From Adineta vaga (lineage: Eukaryota; Rotifera): 64,000 bases of DNA. Below, one piece after another: positions 11,305 to 20,731 of this stretch (positions within the stretch are counted from its first letter, which is position 1; every line of letters starts with the position of its first letter). The notes beneath the pieces are model-generated. The model saw only the letters and a program-made list of their open reading frames with translations. It was not told where the DNA came from and did not search any database. The stretch covers positions 13,826,001 to 13,890,000 of the forward strand of contig CP075492.1 of the NCBI GenBank assembly GCA_021613535.1. The letters are read 5' to 3'. Both the position numbers and the translations under genes were made by a program.

Positions 11305-13221
11305 CTAATGCCAATATTTTCTGATATGTTCTGGATCAGTCATTCTAAACATTCAAATTTCGAAAGATATATAATGAAAGAAATCCTATACAAGAAGTTA
11401 TTCTCACTTATAGCAATGATTTCCATATCGACATTTTTCTTTCATGAAATCATCTGGATGTGAATATTTTCTCATGTGATCAGGTGCTTTACTAAAACAA
11501 AATAATATCTTTATTTAATCACATGTCTAAAAAGATATCCGATTTACTCGTAACATCCTTTTCCATATCGACATGGGATTTTTCTCGAAAGATCATGACG
11601 AGATTCTTCCGGATGAGAATATTTCTTTCGATGTTCAAAATCATGCCTAATTTTAAAAAAAGTTAATTATTTTTTCATTCAATTGAATCGAATTGATCAA
11701 TTACCTGAAACAATCAGATCCATAACGACATTTTGCCTTTTCGAACTGACTATTGCCCAAACCAATATGAAAATCGGAATCACCTGAATGTATAAATTCT
11801 CTGCGATGATCAGATTCAACACTTAAAAACAAAATTTTATTAAACGATATTCTTAATATTAAAATAGAAATACTTGTAACACTCTCGACCATATCTACAC
11901 GGACGACGTGAACCAACTATCGAATGAAATAAAACTTCATATTTATCTTTAACAAAATGACTAGAATACATACAGAGTGTTGTTGTTGCCATTGTTGTTG
12001 ATGATGATGATGAACTAGCAGAACGTGGAAGTTTACCTAAAAGAACGCAAATCGTAGTTTTTCGGTATATCTATCTTGAATAATCTTACTAAGTTCATGT
12101 CGAACATCATCGGATACTTTGAGATAGCATACATCATCGACCGAACAGAAGTTTTCATGGAATATTTTAACAATAGCACCAAGTGATGGATGTCCTTTCA
12201 TTTGTAAATAAGTTGATTTAGCACTGGCACGTTCATCAGGATTTTTCTTTAATAAAAGTTCAATAATTGCTTTATAACCACCTTCACGTGGAACGATAAT
12301 ATCTCTTGCATGAGGATTATTACAGAAACTATCATAATCAGCTTCATTTTTCCATGGAAATTTCTCGAAAAATAATACATAAAACATGACACCAGCTGCC
12401 CATGCATCTGATTTTTTATGAAGATGTCGGGACATAATATTACGCGAATTACGACGTAAGAATTCTGGCGAAGCAAAATAAACTGTATGAGCTTTATTGA
12501 CATCGACTGTAATTTGTGGAGATTTAGTGTTCATCTTTTCTACCGTTCCAAAATCGATTAATTTTACAAAAAAATGTTGTTGATGGCTTTGAACAATAAC
12601 CAAATTTTGTGGTTTTATATCACCATGAATAATATTTAGTTTCTCAAGAAAGATCAATGCACGTAGAACATAAACGATAATAATAATACCAAATAAAAAC
12701 TTTTGTTGTGCTTCTCGATGAGCAGCATTATTGAACCAGAATGTTAAGAGATCAGTTGCAGCTAATTCCATTGCAATACAGATATTTTCTTTTGTAAATT
12801 TACAACCATAATATTCAATAACAGGATGATTGTCTATATCAATACTTTTAATTAATCGTAAGAAATGAATTTCACTTTTGATTTCTTCTTGTATGCCGGG
12901 AATATTATTCATGATTTTGATTGCTACAATACGATTACGTCTTCGATCTTGCGCTTTATAAACTTGTCCAAAACCACCTCGATTAATAAATTGAATCAGT
13001 TGATATTGAACACCATCGATTTCAATTTGTTTCAAATCATTTGTTCCACCAGCTTTATTATCTACAGGAGTTTTTTGAAAATTTAATAATTTACCCATTT
13101 GTTCAATTGACGCTTCGTAATTTCTCTTATTATTTTGATGTTCTTTAGCGAAATGGTTTGCATGTTGAGCATTATGTATCATAATTGAATCTTGTTGATG
13201 ATCTGATGGTCCGGCTCCCAT
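11305..13221 (-). CDS. Protein kinase fused to four C-terminal PBZ (PAR-binding) zinc fingers
   Basis: Seven exons (13221-12090, 12036-11974, 11916-11874, 11821-11705, 11646-11548, 11491-11408, 11344-11305) sum to 1578 bases, a 525-residue protein. The kinase core shows a glycine loop R-G-G-F-G-Q-V (81-87), K102, E117, H-G-D-I-K-P-Q-N (199-206), D-F-G (223-225) and S-P-E (251-253). All catalytic residues are present, with HGD in place of HRD. Unspliced, the frame ends at a TAG at 12037, but that TAG is the acceptor of a 53-base intron (donor GTAAGA after 12090). Splicing continues in phase into a Ser-rich linker and four fingers of C-R-Y-G-x-x-C-[YF]-x(5,6)-H-x5-H type, the PBZ motif known from APLF and CHFR. 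The last zinc-ligand His is the final residue. Predicted role: phosphorylation directed to poly-ADP-ribose, for example at DNA damage. A separate PBZ gene starting at an internal Met is the alternative. Start is the Met at 13221; 13290 is an alternative. Confidence 0.82.
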
Positions 13222-13848
13222 TTCTGACTCACTTCTTTCTATTGTAAATAAGTCGATATAAAAAAAGAAAAGCAACACACGTGTGCTCACGCAGAATACT
13301 ACTCAGGTAAAAATGTTTTTTTTTGAAAAGAAACAAAACGGTGTCTGTAAGATTTTTTTCTGTTATTGCATTTGTCGATGTCGCGGAAGAAAAAAATCCG
13401 CATACTTTAAACGTCATATTTACTAACGATGAAGGCAAGGAAACAAATTTTTTTTCGATGTGTAATGTATTTTTCGTTTCGCATTTTTGTAACACTATTA
13501 ATGCCTGTAGTTTTTCTACAAATGTTTTTTATTTTTTATCTTTTGAAATGGTTGTTTGCGCAATATATATGTATGTTACAGAAATGTGTCAATTAATTGG
13601 TTGTAATAAAATTGTATTTGTAACTGGAAAGAACTAGTTATTATACTATATCTGTATAGAATATGAGCATATTCTGCGAAACAAAGTCGAACAATTAGAA
13701 AGTATATGATTCATAATGAATCTCCAAATTTTTCGCTGCTTTGATAAATTCACACACTCTGTATCCGGGAATTATCATATAATCATACAGAACACGTTTT
13801 CGCTCAGAATTCAGCAGTAGAGTTTGACGGAAATTTTCTGTAGAATCT
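13222..13848. other. Intergenic
   Basis: Contains the kinase promoter side (minus strand) and T-rich runs. An open stretch at 13323-13637 (plus) is low-complexity and not convincing as a gene. Confidence 0.45.
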
Positions 13849-14010
13849 ATGCAGCGACCAGGTGCTATTAAAACACATTTACCAATGGGTCGAGCATCCT
13901 ATCATCCATCGGCTAAATATATTTGCATCTCATTTTATATGTTCTACAACACTTTGGGTGATATACCTAAGCTCGATTTCAATCAATATTTTCAATATTG
14001 GCTGAACTGG
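13849..14010 (+). pseudogene. Cytosolic sulfotransferase relic
   Basis: Plus-strand frame with Q-R-P-G-A-I-K-T-H-L-P-M-G followed by S-A-K-Y-I-C-I-S-F-Y-M-F-Y. This matches the sulfotransferase pattern 'PR-x-I-K-T-H-L-P ... A-K-x-I-Y-V-x-R-N-P-K-D-V-x-V-S-x-Y-x-F' with the central R-N-P-K-D-V block deleted. The flanking sequence does not continue the family (no PAPS-binding P-loop upstream within reach), so only a fragment remains. The open frame runs on to 14133 without recognisable homology and overlaps the SECIS hairpin of the gene on the other strand. Confidence 0.5.
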
Positions 14011-14121
14011 AAACTATTTGATCCAAATGGAGTATCTTTGAAATTCATAAGGAATAATAAAGTGCGAAATGTATTGTTTATTGATTTAACAGAATTACGC
14101 GTAAAATTCTTCATGAATAAC

Positions 14122-14193
14122 AACATATATTAGTCAAACTGTGCATATCCACAATGTGCGGTTTTTATATACAGTTATCATTTGTTACATGTT
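14122..14193 (-). promoter_or_regulatory. SECIS element, form 2 (selenocysteine insertion)
   Basis: On the minus strand, 68 bases after the deiodinase stop, a hairpin can be drawn by eye. An outer stem pairs AACAT with ATGTT; then comes the quartet side ATGA (14181-14178) facing GA (14135-14134). The inner stem pairs AACTGT with ACAGTT, extended by AUAU/AUAU. There is an unpaired AAAAA run (14166-14162) 11 bases after ATGA, and a small extra apical stem (CCGCAC/GUGG) typical of form 2. Spacing and order (ATGA, A-rich bulge, GA) match eukaryotic SECIS rules. It supports reading TGA at 14722-14724 as selenocysteine. Confidence 0.82.
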
Positions 14194-14260
14194 GGTTATT
14201 CATTTAGAAAATTCTTATGAAAGTCAATAAACAATGAAGCAAAAAAGGTGAGTAAATGTC

Positions 14261-15495
14261 TTAAGCAACTGGATTACGGATTTGAAAATAGTTTTCAATC
14301 CATTGATTGAGTTCATCGATATGATAACTAAAGGTTTCTTTATCAGGTTCAGCTTTCAAAGCTAATTTGCTATCGTAGATCACATAGAAACGAAATGGCC
14401 ATGATCCGTAAGTAAGATGAAATGTATTATCCATATTGTCAACTAACATTGGCATTTCAAATTTTAAATCATTTTTGCATTGTTGAGCATGAGCAATTCG
14501 TTGTTCGATTGTTGTTGGTTGATCGACACATGAAATCGTTCTACCTACTGGCCATTGATCACGAGCATGTGCTTCAGCAATGTAAATGGTCAAGAATTGC
14601 ATTCCAGCAGACGCATGCGAGCGAAAGAGCGCGCTAAACAAAGAAATCTTCTTTTATAATATCGTTGTGATAAAATAGGAAATACAAACTTCATTCCTCC
14701 AGCAGACGCCCGAAATGGAGGTCAGCTAGTCGAGCCAGCTAACAGTACCAATGGTTGACCAGCTGGAATATTTGAAAAAAGAGTTGTTGAAGAACCTTCT
14801 GACGTATATAAATCAATATCACGAATACATTCATTTTGTTGGACTAAACCTTGGGTGACTTTATTATGTTTTACTAAAAAATAAATATATCATAGGTAAA
14901 CATGAGCTATAATGACGTCGCAAAACGTACCATAAAAAGCTTCTTTTACTGCGGGTTCATCTGGAAAACGATAGAGAGCAGTACGCAATGCATTTACATC
15001 ATAGTATCCGAAATGTTCAACAACATACTGTTGAATTAAATTCAGAATGCAACTAAAATGTTCGAACAAAATCTCTCAACATTCTGACAGAATTGAATAC
15101 AATAAGACTTACGTAATCGCAGCTTCATCTTTATGATACGCATCGATGAGATCCTGAATTGATTCGGATAAACGAATACGTGTTTCATAAGCGATCATCT
15201 CGCGAACGGTCTCTATCGAAGGTAATTCATTCGATGTTTTAATCGTTTCAAAACCCATATGACCAGATGTAGGAAAAAACATTAAACATCGTGCTCTTGA
15301 AAACGAATCGTCATCTGAATCATCTAGGTTAGGTTTTGGTGGAGGTTTTTTTTGTTGTTTCGGTACTGGAGGAGCCGTTGCAGATGCAGCTTTATCATTG
15401 GCGATTGCTGCAGTCGTCTTTTCTGCAATGGTAGTTTTGTCTTGTTGATGGCTTTTGGATGCAGTGCCATCAGAAGACTTTTTACTATCGGCCAT
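14261..15495 (-). CDS. Iodothyronine deiodinase-family selenoprotein (Sec at in-frame TGA)
   Basis: Four exons (15495-15113, 15052-14931, 14873-14690, 14633-14261) sum to 1062 bases, 353 residues including Sec. The N-terminal 60 residues are a Lys/Ala/Pro/Ser-rich low-complexity tail. A helical segment follows, then P-L-V-L-L-A-G-S-T-S-(TGA)-P-P-F, which aligns with the deiodinase active site P-L-V-L-N-F-G-S-C-T-U-P-P-F. Downstream F-L-T-I-Y-I-A-E-A-H-A-R-D-Q-W matches the family F-x-x-I-Y-I-E-E-A-H-x-x-D-G-W, and the thioredoxin-fold C-terminus follows. The TGA (14722-14724) is in frame, all else is open, and a SECIS hairpin sits in the 3' UTR. The family uses Sec for reductive dehalogenation of iodothyronines; the substrate in a rotifer is unknown. 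The CT before Sec is TS here, so the usual neighbouring Cys is missing. The third intron uses a weak donor (GTTTGT), chosen because it alone keeps phase. Confidence 0.85.
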
Positions 15496-15856
15496 TCTAT
15501 CAATACTTCATCTGAATAAGGTATTTTAACACATGAAAAATGTATGCACGAGAATAAAACGAAGATTATATATACGAGTAGAACGTGTGATGTATTATTG
15601 CACCATCACGTCGTTATATATGTGAGTCATAATAAAATTTAGAGATGTAAAAGAAAATAGGAGAGATGTCGCTCATACTTTCGTTGACATATACGAAGAA
15701 AGACAATAGTTGACGTGGAGAATTGAAAAAAATGTAATCTTTATGAGATGCAAATAAAGAAGCATTCTCTTAAAAGTCTCGCGGAAAGAACGAAAAAAAC
15801 GGTAGTTGGAATTTTCATTGTCATATGTTTCAGAATATTTTCTTCGAGCATTTATT
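15496..15856. promoter_or_regulatory. Divergent intergenic region between deiodinase and ART genes
   Basis: About 360 bases separate the starts of two genes that point away from each other, so both promoters should lie here. No TATA box, initiator or operator was recognised with confidence. Confidence 0.4.
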
Positions 15857-16723
15857 ATGCCTAGTAACAAAATGAACGTTGATCAACGTATTATACGTAT
15901 ATCAGACATTGCGGAAGAGTCTGGTGATTTTCTGATGCCTATTAGTGGTTACGAAGATATGCCACTTGTTCCTCTCGACATCGCCGTGGAACCATTGATA
16001 TCTTTGTTACCGATGATTCAAAGCTACGCTTATGCTGCAAAAGAACGTTGTAAGCATCCACCGCCGAACGGGCTGACTGTTGATGAATCCGCATCAATTA
16101 TGCTTTATTCAATGGGATGGGAACCACTTGATAAATGTCTTTATTATGCTTTGAATGCTACACTTCGTTCAGTTGAAAGAGGCAAGCTGAAACCATGGTT
16201 TTTGTACTTGAAGTTATTTTTTACTGCACTTTCACGGCTACCATCTAAACATCAATTTATTTTTCGTGGTGTAAAGCAAGATTTACACAGAGAATATCCA
16301 AAAAGTAAAAGCATCGTATGGTGGGGATTTTCATCATGCACTGTTTCAATTGACGTCTTACAGTCGGATCTTTTCTTGGGTAAAACGGGTATACGAACAA
16401 TGTTCACTATTGAATGTGAATCAGGCAAAGATATTCGAGAACATTCATACTTTTCATCTGAAGATGAAATTCTTCTTCTTGCTGGCACACAATTCAAAGT
16501 GATTGGTAATTTGGATCAAGGTAATGGTCTTCATACTATTCAATTGCAAGAAACTCAACCACCGTTTCCATTACGTCCACTTCTGACTACTGATTCTATT
16601 TCAAGTACGACGGTTTCTGGTAGTAATAAAAGTCTTTCTTTATTGACATTAAGCTTTTCAAAGAGATACCCATATAGTGATCAAACCACCATAGCAAAGT
16701 ATGACACCTGTAGTTGTGAATGA
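15857..16723 (+). CDS. Mono-ADP-ribosyltransferase (ARTC type), single domain
   Basis: 288 residues from the Met at 15857 (the frame is open further upstream, but only with a TTG). The R-S-E catalytic set of arginine-type ADP-ribosyltransferases is complete: F-R-G-V with R137 for NAD, W-G-F-S-S at 159-160, and S-E-D-E-I with E202 and E204 forming E-x-E. The N-terminal 110 residues are a helical lead-in common to rotifer ART proteins. There is no signal peptide, membrane anchor or TPR tail, unlike the ART genes at 31, 42 and 60 kb. The tail after residue 245 is Ser/Thr-rich and of unclear value. A phase-compatible alternative splices from a GTAGTT donor at 16710 to the exon at 17238, which would replace the last few residues with about 100 repeat-containing ones. 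Predicted to transfer ADP-ribose from NAD to proteins. Confidence 0.8.
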   Translation: MPSNKMNVDQRIIRISDIAEESGDFLMPISGYEDMPLVPLDIAVEPLISLLPMIQSYAYAAKERCKHPPPNGLTVDESASIMLYSMGWEPLDKCLYYALNATLRSVERGKLKPWFLYLKLFFTALSRLPSKHQFIFRGVKQDLHREYPKSKSIVWWGFSSCTVSIDVLQSDLFLGKTGIRTMFTIECESGKDIREHSYFSSEDEILLLAGTQFKVIGNLDQGNGLHTIQLQETQPPFPLRPLLTTDSISSTTVSGSNKSLSLLTLSFSKRYPYSDQTTIAKYDTCSCE

Positions 16724-17237
16724 GCAGCGAAAAATTATCCTAACTATAAATTTGACCGATGTATCATTTTAAGGAGTAATTTTGAGTATGAGCTGAAAAG
16801 AGAAACTTCATTATTACGGTCACCTAATAATATTTCCAGCCAGATTCTCTCCATACATGCTCACATCCAGTTTTCATAGAACGAAACAATTTGGGAACCT
16901 TCTTGTATGCGTACACCGTTATATGCAACACTTTCAGAATAGCTGCTCACGTATATACCAAGGCCGCGCCACTTCTTTCTCCAGTTTTCACCTATACAAA
17001 CTGCCAAGTAGTTTCTCTATTCCTAAGTAACGACACTGATATCATAGTCCTATTAAGAAACAGCTTTAAACGAAGTAATTGCACGACTTTCCTACTAACC
17101 GGTTTGATCTGCTTTAAATCTCTTTCTTACTCACGGGTATCCCTTTAACACTACCAAAACTTTTTTCGAGTCATGCTGGTCTTTCTCCTCTTAAGGCAAA
17201 CCAGACCGCGATAACTATAAAAAGTCAATATTTTCAG
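16724..17237. other. Unassigned stretch with unusual base composition
   Basis: Less AT-rich than its surroundings, with no gene recognised. It could be a long intron of the ART gene (acceptor TTTTCAG at 17231-17237) or a non-autonomous mobile-element remnant. Terminal repeats were not found by eye. Confidence 0.35.
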
Positions 17238-17551
17238 ATTCTACTCTCCATGGAATAAAATCAATTAATACGAATAATGCACCAAGTTCTCAATATTCAA
17301 TGCCTGGATATCAATCATATGATCAGAAACAACCTCAGAAAGCGAACGCTAAATCTTCTAAACTGTCTTCGGCAGGGAATGACTACGACGAAGAACTGAT
17401 ATCTGAATATTCAATGCCTAAATATCAATCATATGATCCGAAACCACCTCAGAAAGCGAACTCGAAATCTTTTAACCAACCAGAGACAACCCATACCTAC
17501 ACCCTCGAAGATCTCTTCGTTAACGATATCCAATCTATGATGATTGACTAG
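17238..17551 (+). CDS. Probable 3' exon with two 39-residue repeats
   Basis: An open frame begins right after a strong acceptor (TTTTCAG) and runs 104 residues to TAG at 17549-17551. It contains two in-frame copies of a 39-residue unit (117 bases), each with Y-S-M-P-x-Y-Q-S-Y-D-x-K-x-P-Q-K-A-N, and ends in an acidic tail (L-E-D-L-F-V-N-D-I-Q). The composition is hydrophilic (Ser, Gln, Lys, Pro) and probably disordered. A local Met at 17300 could start a small protein, or this may be the last exon of the ART gene at 15857 (phases agree, giving a 388-residue product). No known family. Confidence 0.4.
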
Positions 17552-17735
17552 ACGAACGATTAACACATGGATGAAGTAAAGATATCTTAGCAAATGAGTA
17601 ATGTAACCAACCAGAGACAAGCCATTACCGGCAGTTAAAGTCGAACATCTTTTCGTTAACGACATCTGATCTATGATGATTGACTACACGAACGATTAAA
17701 AGATAGATGAAGTAAAGATATCTCAGCAAATTAGT
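17474..17735 (+). repeat. Tandem duplication, period about 131 bases
   Basis: Two diverged copies (about 17474-17604 and 17605-17735) share blocks such as AACCAACCAGAGACAA, TTCGTTAACGA, CTATGATGATTGACTA and GATGAAGTAAAGATATCT. The first copy holds the end of the open frame; the second is non-coding. Confidence 0.7.
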
Positions 17736-18483
17736 AGTATGCCGAATTATGTACATGTCCATTCCTCAGGATGATTGTATTGAAAAATTCCAGTTTTTGA
17801 GAACAGACTTTCATGACAGTACGATCTAATCAAAACGGAAAAATATCATAATATGTATTGTTGCATATTCTTAAGGTGAATTAAACTAGCATGTGAACTC
17901 AAATATTCATCTAGTCTATTTTCATGATTATTTTTGTATTATAAGAACGTGAATGTGAGTATGAATGAAGTTGAAATGCTTATACATCATTTCCCTATAC
18001 TCACAATCTCTCAGTTACATACATTCAAAATGTTTTTGATAAATATCTCTGCTGTCCAGTTGTAACTATAAGTCATATGAGATCGTTGATTATATATTCT
18101 TGACAACATTCATTCAAATGATACGATTTCGATTGATTTTGCATTTTGTATCTCATTGGAATAGTAATTCAAGAATATGAGCGAAAACGATTTGTTAGAT
18201 AAAACTGCAGATATAATATAAAATCTGACATGTAATATCTTCCTGGTCAGAGACTGCACACCGATAAAAAAAACTCTATTTATATTTTAATACGCATTAA
18301 ATATAGCTCTATCAAAATGAAATTTGAGGCCACTGTCGCAAAAATAACTTCTCAATGGCCCCATATTAAGGATAGAGAATGAATATTCTCTTACGATCCA
18401 AGCTGACAATCAAAATAGCTAACGGACTGTAAATACATGAATGTATTTCTCAATTTTCAACCAAGAAAAACGACTTTCTAAAC
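17736..18483. other. Intergenic
   Basis: AT-rich spacer. No gene, relic or motif recognised. Confidence 0.5.
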
Positions 18484-19060
18484 TTGATAAGATTCATATT
18501 TTATCTTGTCATTTGCTATTTGAATATTAACCACGAGATATCATCATCAATATTCGATTATATAGCATATTTTATATTAATACAAAAGAATATATATGCA
18601 TTTAGTGATCCAGTTCTAGTTACTCTTGGTACCATAAGTTACAATGTTAGATTAATTGTTTTTTCTCAAAAGAAATTACGTAAAAATCCTTGTACAAGTT
18701 ATTTTATATCAGTTGATATTTGTAATCTATTACAGACATATTCATCATTATTAATAATAAGTTTATTAATTAGCGATAACATTGATATAACTTCATATAA
18801 CGTTATTGTTTGATTGTAGCATGAAATACGACTCATCTTACTTATCAATGTCTTATAATTGAGACATTATTTTGGATGATATTTCATAGTCATACATTAC
18901 TTTCTATTGATATTCAAGAATTTGCTTCTATGGTTACTTTGTTCATTATTTTTGAGCAGGTTTATATACAGATCTTATCGGTTATTATTCAACCATAACC
19001 AAAGAAATTCTTACGTCTTTAATATTGATCATTTTTGAAATCTGGACGTGTAGAAATGCT
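18484..19060 (+). pseudogene. Relic of a bdelloid rhodopsin-like GPCR
   Basis: The first 109 codons keep the TM1-TM2 region of the bdelloid FMRFamide-receptor-like GPCRs: L-G-T-I-S-x-N-x-x-L-I-V-F-S-Q-K-K-L-R-K-N-P-C, then Y-F-I-S-V-D-I-C-N-L and a second hydrophobic stretch ending at a stop (18811-18813). Past this, broken hydrophobic pieces with several stops continue to about 19060, including one resembling a later helix (S-L-I-L-I-I-F-E-I-W). The DRY motif and most helices are missing. The neighbouring intact GPCR at 20728 is a likely relative. Confidence 0.55.
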
Positions 19061-19420
19061 TAAAATAGAGTTCAAATCCTGTTGAATCTGAAAGAAGACA
19101 TTCAAAAAATAATCCACAAAATATGCTTCGTTTCAAACATATCGACGATTTGCTTTGATGTCATTGATGGAAATACTTATTTATATCAAAAATATTTCGA
19201 TGTGAGTTTAAACCAATACTCTCATGCATATGAATGTATGTAAGTTACATTCTGACTTCTTTGTATTGATTGTTAGAGCTTTTTGACTCGTTCTTTTATG
19301 TCTTTTTCAAAATAGTTTTCCTTTGAAACAAACTGATAAGATAATAATGTCCACCACGTGTTTGAAATATAAAGTCAGTCTCCATTTTCTTTTTCTATTA
19401 TTGACTACAACGCAAGAATC

Positions 19421-20731
19421 ATGGATGTATACGATGTGATTATTGTTGGATGTGGTTCAGCTGGTATTGGTGCGGGCATTGAATTTGAAAATATCCAATC
19501 AGACATCAAGTATTTAATTTTAGAAGCACGAAATCGAACTGGTGGTAGAGCATATACTGATATAACAACATTTGGTAAAGATATTCCACTTGATCATGGT
19601 GCACATTATCTTTGTCATCATGAAGAAACTAATTTTCTACGACGATTTTACGTTCCATTTGAAAGAGATTATATTGAATCAGATTCGTACGATAAATCAA
19701 CCATGAAGATAGTGGATCAAAACGGAAATATCATTGAAGATGATTTAATTGAAAAAGCTACGAAATATGTTGAAGATTTATTATTAACGACTAGAGAATA
19801 TTCTAATGGGACATCTGATATATCCGTATTTGATTTAGTGAATTCTCGATTAGAAACGATCTCCGATCAACAATTGAAATCTCTTGCTAAAATGTGTCTT
19901 AGTTATATAGAATGTCATGAAGGATCCGATTTAAATCAACTATCAAGTAAATTCTATGGTAAAGGTGAAGGTGATGTGATCGAATCAGATTTAGCCATTA
20001 CCAATGGTTTAGGTTCATTAGTCCAAAATATTGCTTTAAAATATCACCTACGAATAAAATTGAATACTATCGTTACAAATATCGACATATCGAATGGAAT
20101 CGTTCAAATAAAAACGAAAGATAATCAAATCTATCTATGTCGTTATGTTCTGTTAACGATTCCACTTGGTTGTTTAAAATCAAATACAATTCAATTTTCA
20201 CCTCCATTACCTACATGGAAAAAAGAAGCAATTGATACAATGGGTTTTGGTTTATTAAATAAAGTTTATCTTCAATTTTCCGAACTCTTTTGGGAGAAAC
20301 AATTACGACGAATAACTATTGTTCGAGAACAATCTCAATTTTATTATTGTCTACCCGAATATCAAATGTTAGCTTTGTATGTTTCTGGTTTCATGGCTAG
20401 ACAATATGAAAAGAAAACAGATCAACAAATTGTTGATGAAATATTCCAATCACTACAACGCATCTATCCAAATATAACTTATCCTATAAAATGGCTTATT
20501 ACACGATGGGGATCCGATCCATATTCGCAAGGTTCCTATTCAAGTTTTCATCTTGGAAGTAATCCTGACACTGTCAAAGATTTATCTCAAGAAACACATG
20601 ATGGTCATGTTTGTTGGGCAGGTGAACACACGAATTATGATGGATGTATTGGTTATATTGATAGTGGATTTGAAAGTGGTATACGTGAAGCAAAACGAAT
20701 AGTCAATAAACTACATGTACTAGAAAATTAA
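19421..20731 (+). CDS. Flavin-containing amine oxidase (polyamine/monoamine oxidase-like)
   Basis: A 436-residue intronless frame. The N-terminus has the FAD Rossmann loop G-C-G-S-A-G-I-G-A-G (10-19), an acidic end of strand 2 (L-E-A-R-N-R-T-G-G-R-A-Y, 34-45) and D-H-G-A-H-Y. The C-terminus has the family motif C-W-A-G-E-H-T followed by G-Y-I-D-S-G-F-E-S-G-I-R-E-A, which holds the flavin. It should oxidise amines (polyamines, monoamines or Lys side chains) with oxygen. No signal peptide or membrane tail is seen, so it is probably soluble. The length matches spermine/polyamine oxidases without extra domains. The absence of introns makes horizontal transfer or a retrocopy possible. Its stop shares bases with the stop of the convergent GPCR. 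Confidence 0.85.
   Translation: MDVYDVIIVGCGSAGIGAGIEFENIQSDIKYLILEARNRTGGRAYTDITTFGKDIPLDHGAHYLCHHEETNFLRRFYVPFERDYIESDSYDKSTMKIVDQNGNIIEDDLIEKATKYVEDLLLTTREYSNGTSDISVFDLVNSRLETISDQQLKSLAKMCLSYIECHEGSDLNQLSSKFYGKGEGDVIESDLAITNGLGSLVQNIALKYHLRIKLNTIVTNIDISNGIVQIKTKDNQIYLCRYVLLTIPLGCLKSNTIQFSPPLPTWKKEAIDTMGFGLLNKVYLQFSELFWEKQLRRITIVREQSQFYYCLPEYQMLALYVSGFMARQYEKKTDQQIVDEIFQSLQRIYPNITYPIKWLITRWGSDPYSQGSYSSFHLGSNPDTVKDLSQETHDGHVCWAGEHTNYDGCIGYIDSGFESGIREAKRIVNKLHVLEN

Noticed and set aside
12037-12039. TAG as the true end of the kinase
   Set aside because: It coincides with an intron acceptor. The donor GTAAGA 53 bases upstream, the phase and a total length divisible by three favour continuation into the PBZ fingers.
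13323-13637. Plus-strand 104-codon open frame
   Set aside because: Low-complexity Phe/Lys-rich text from T-rich DNA upstream of the kinase; no homology or splice support.
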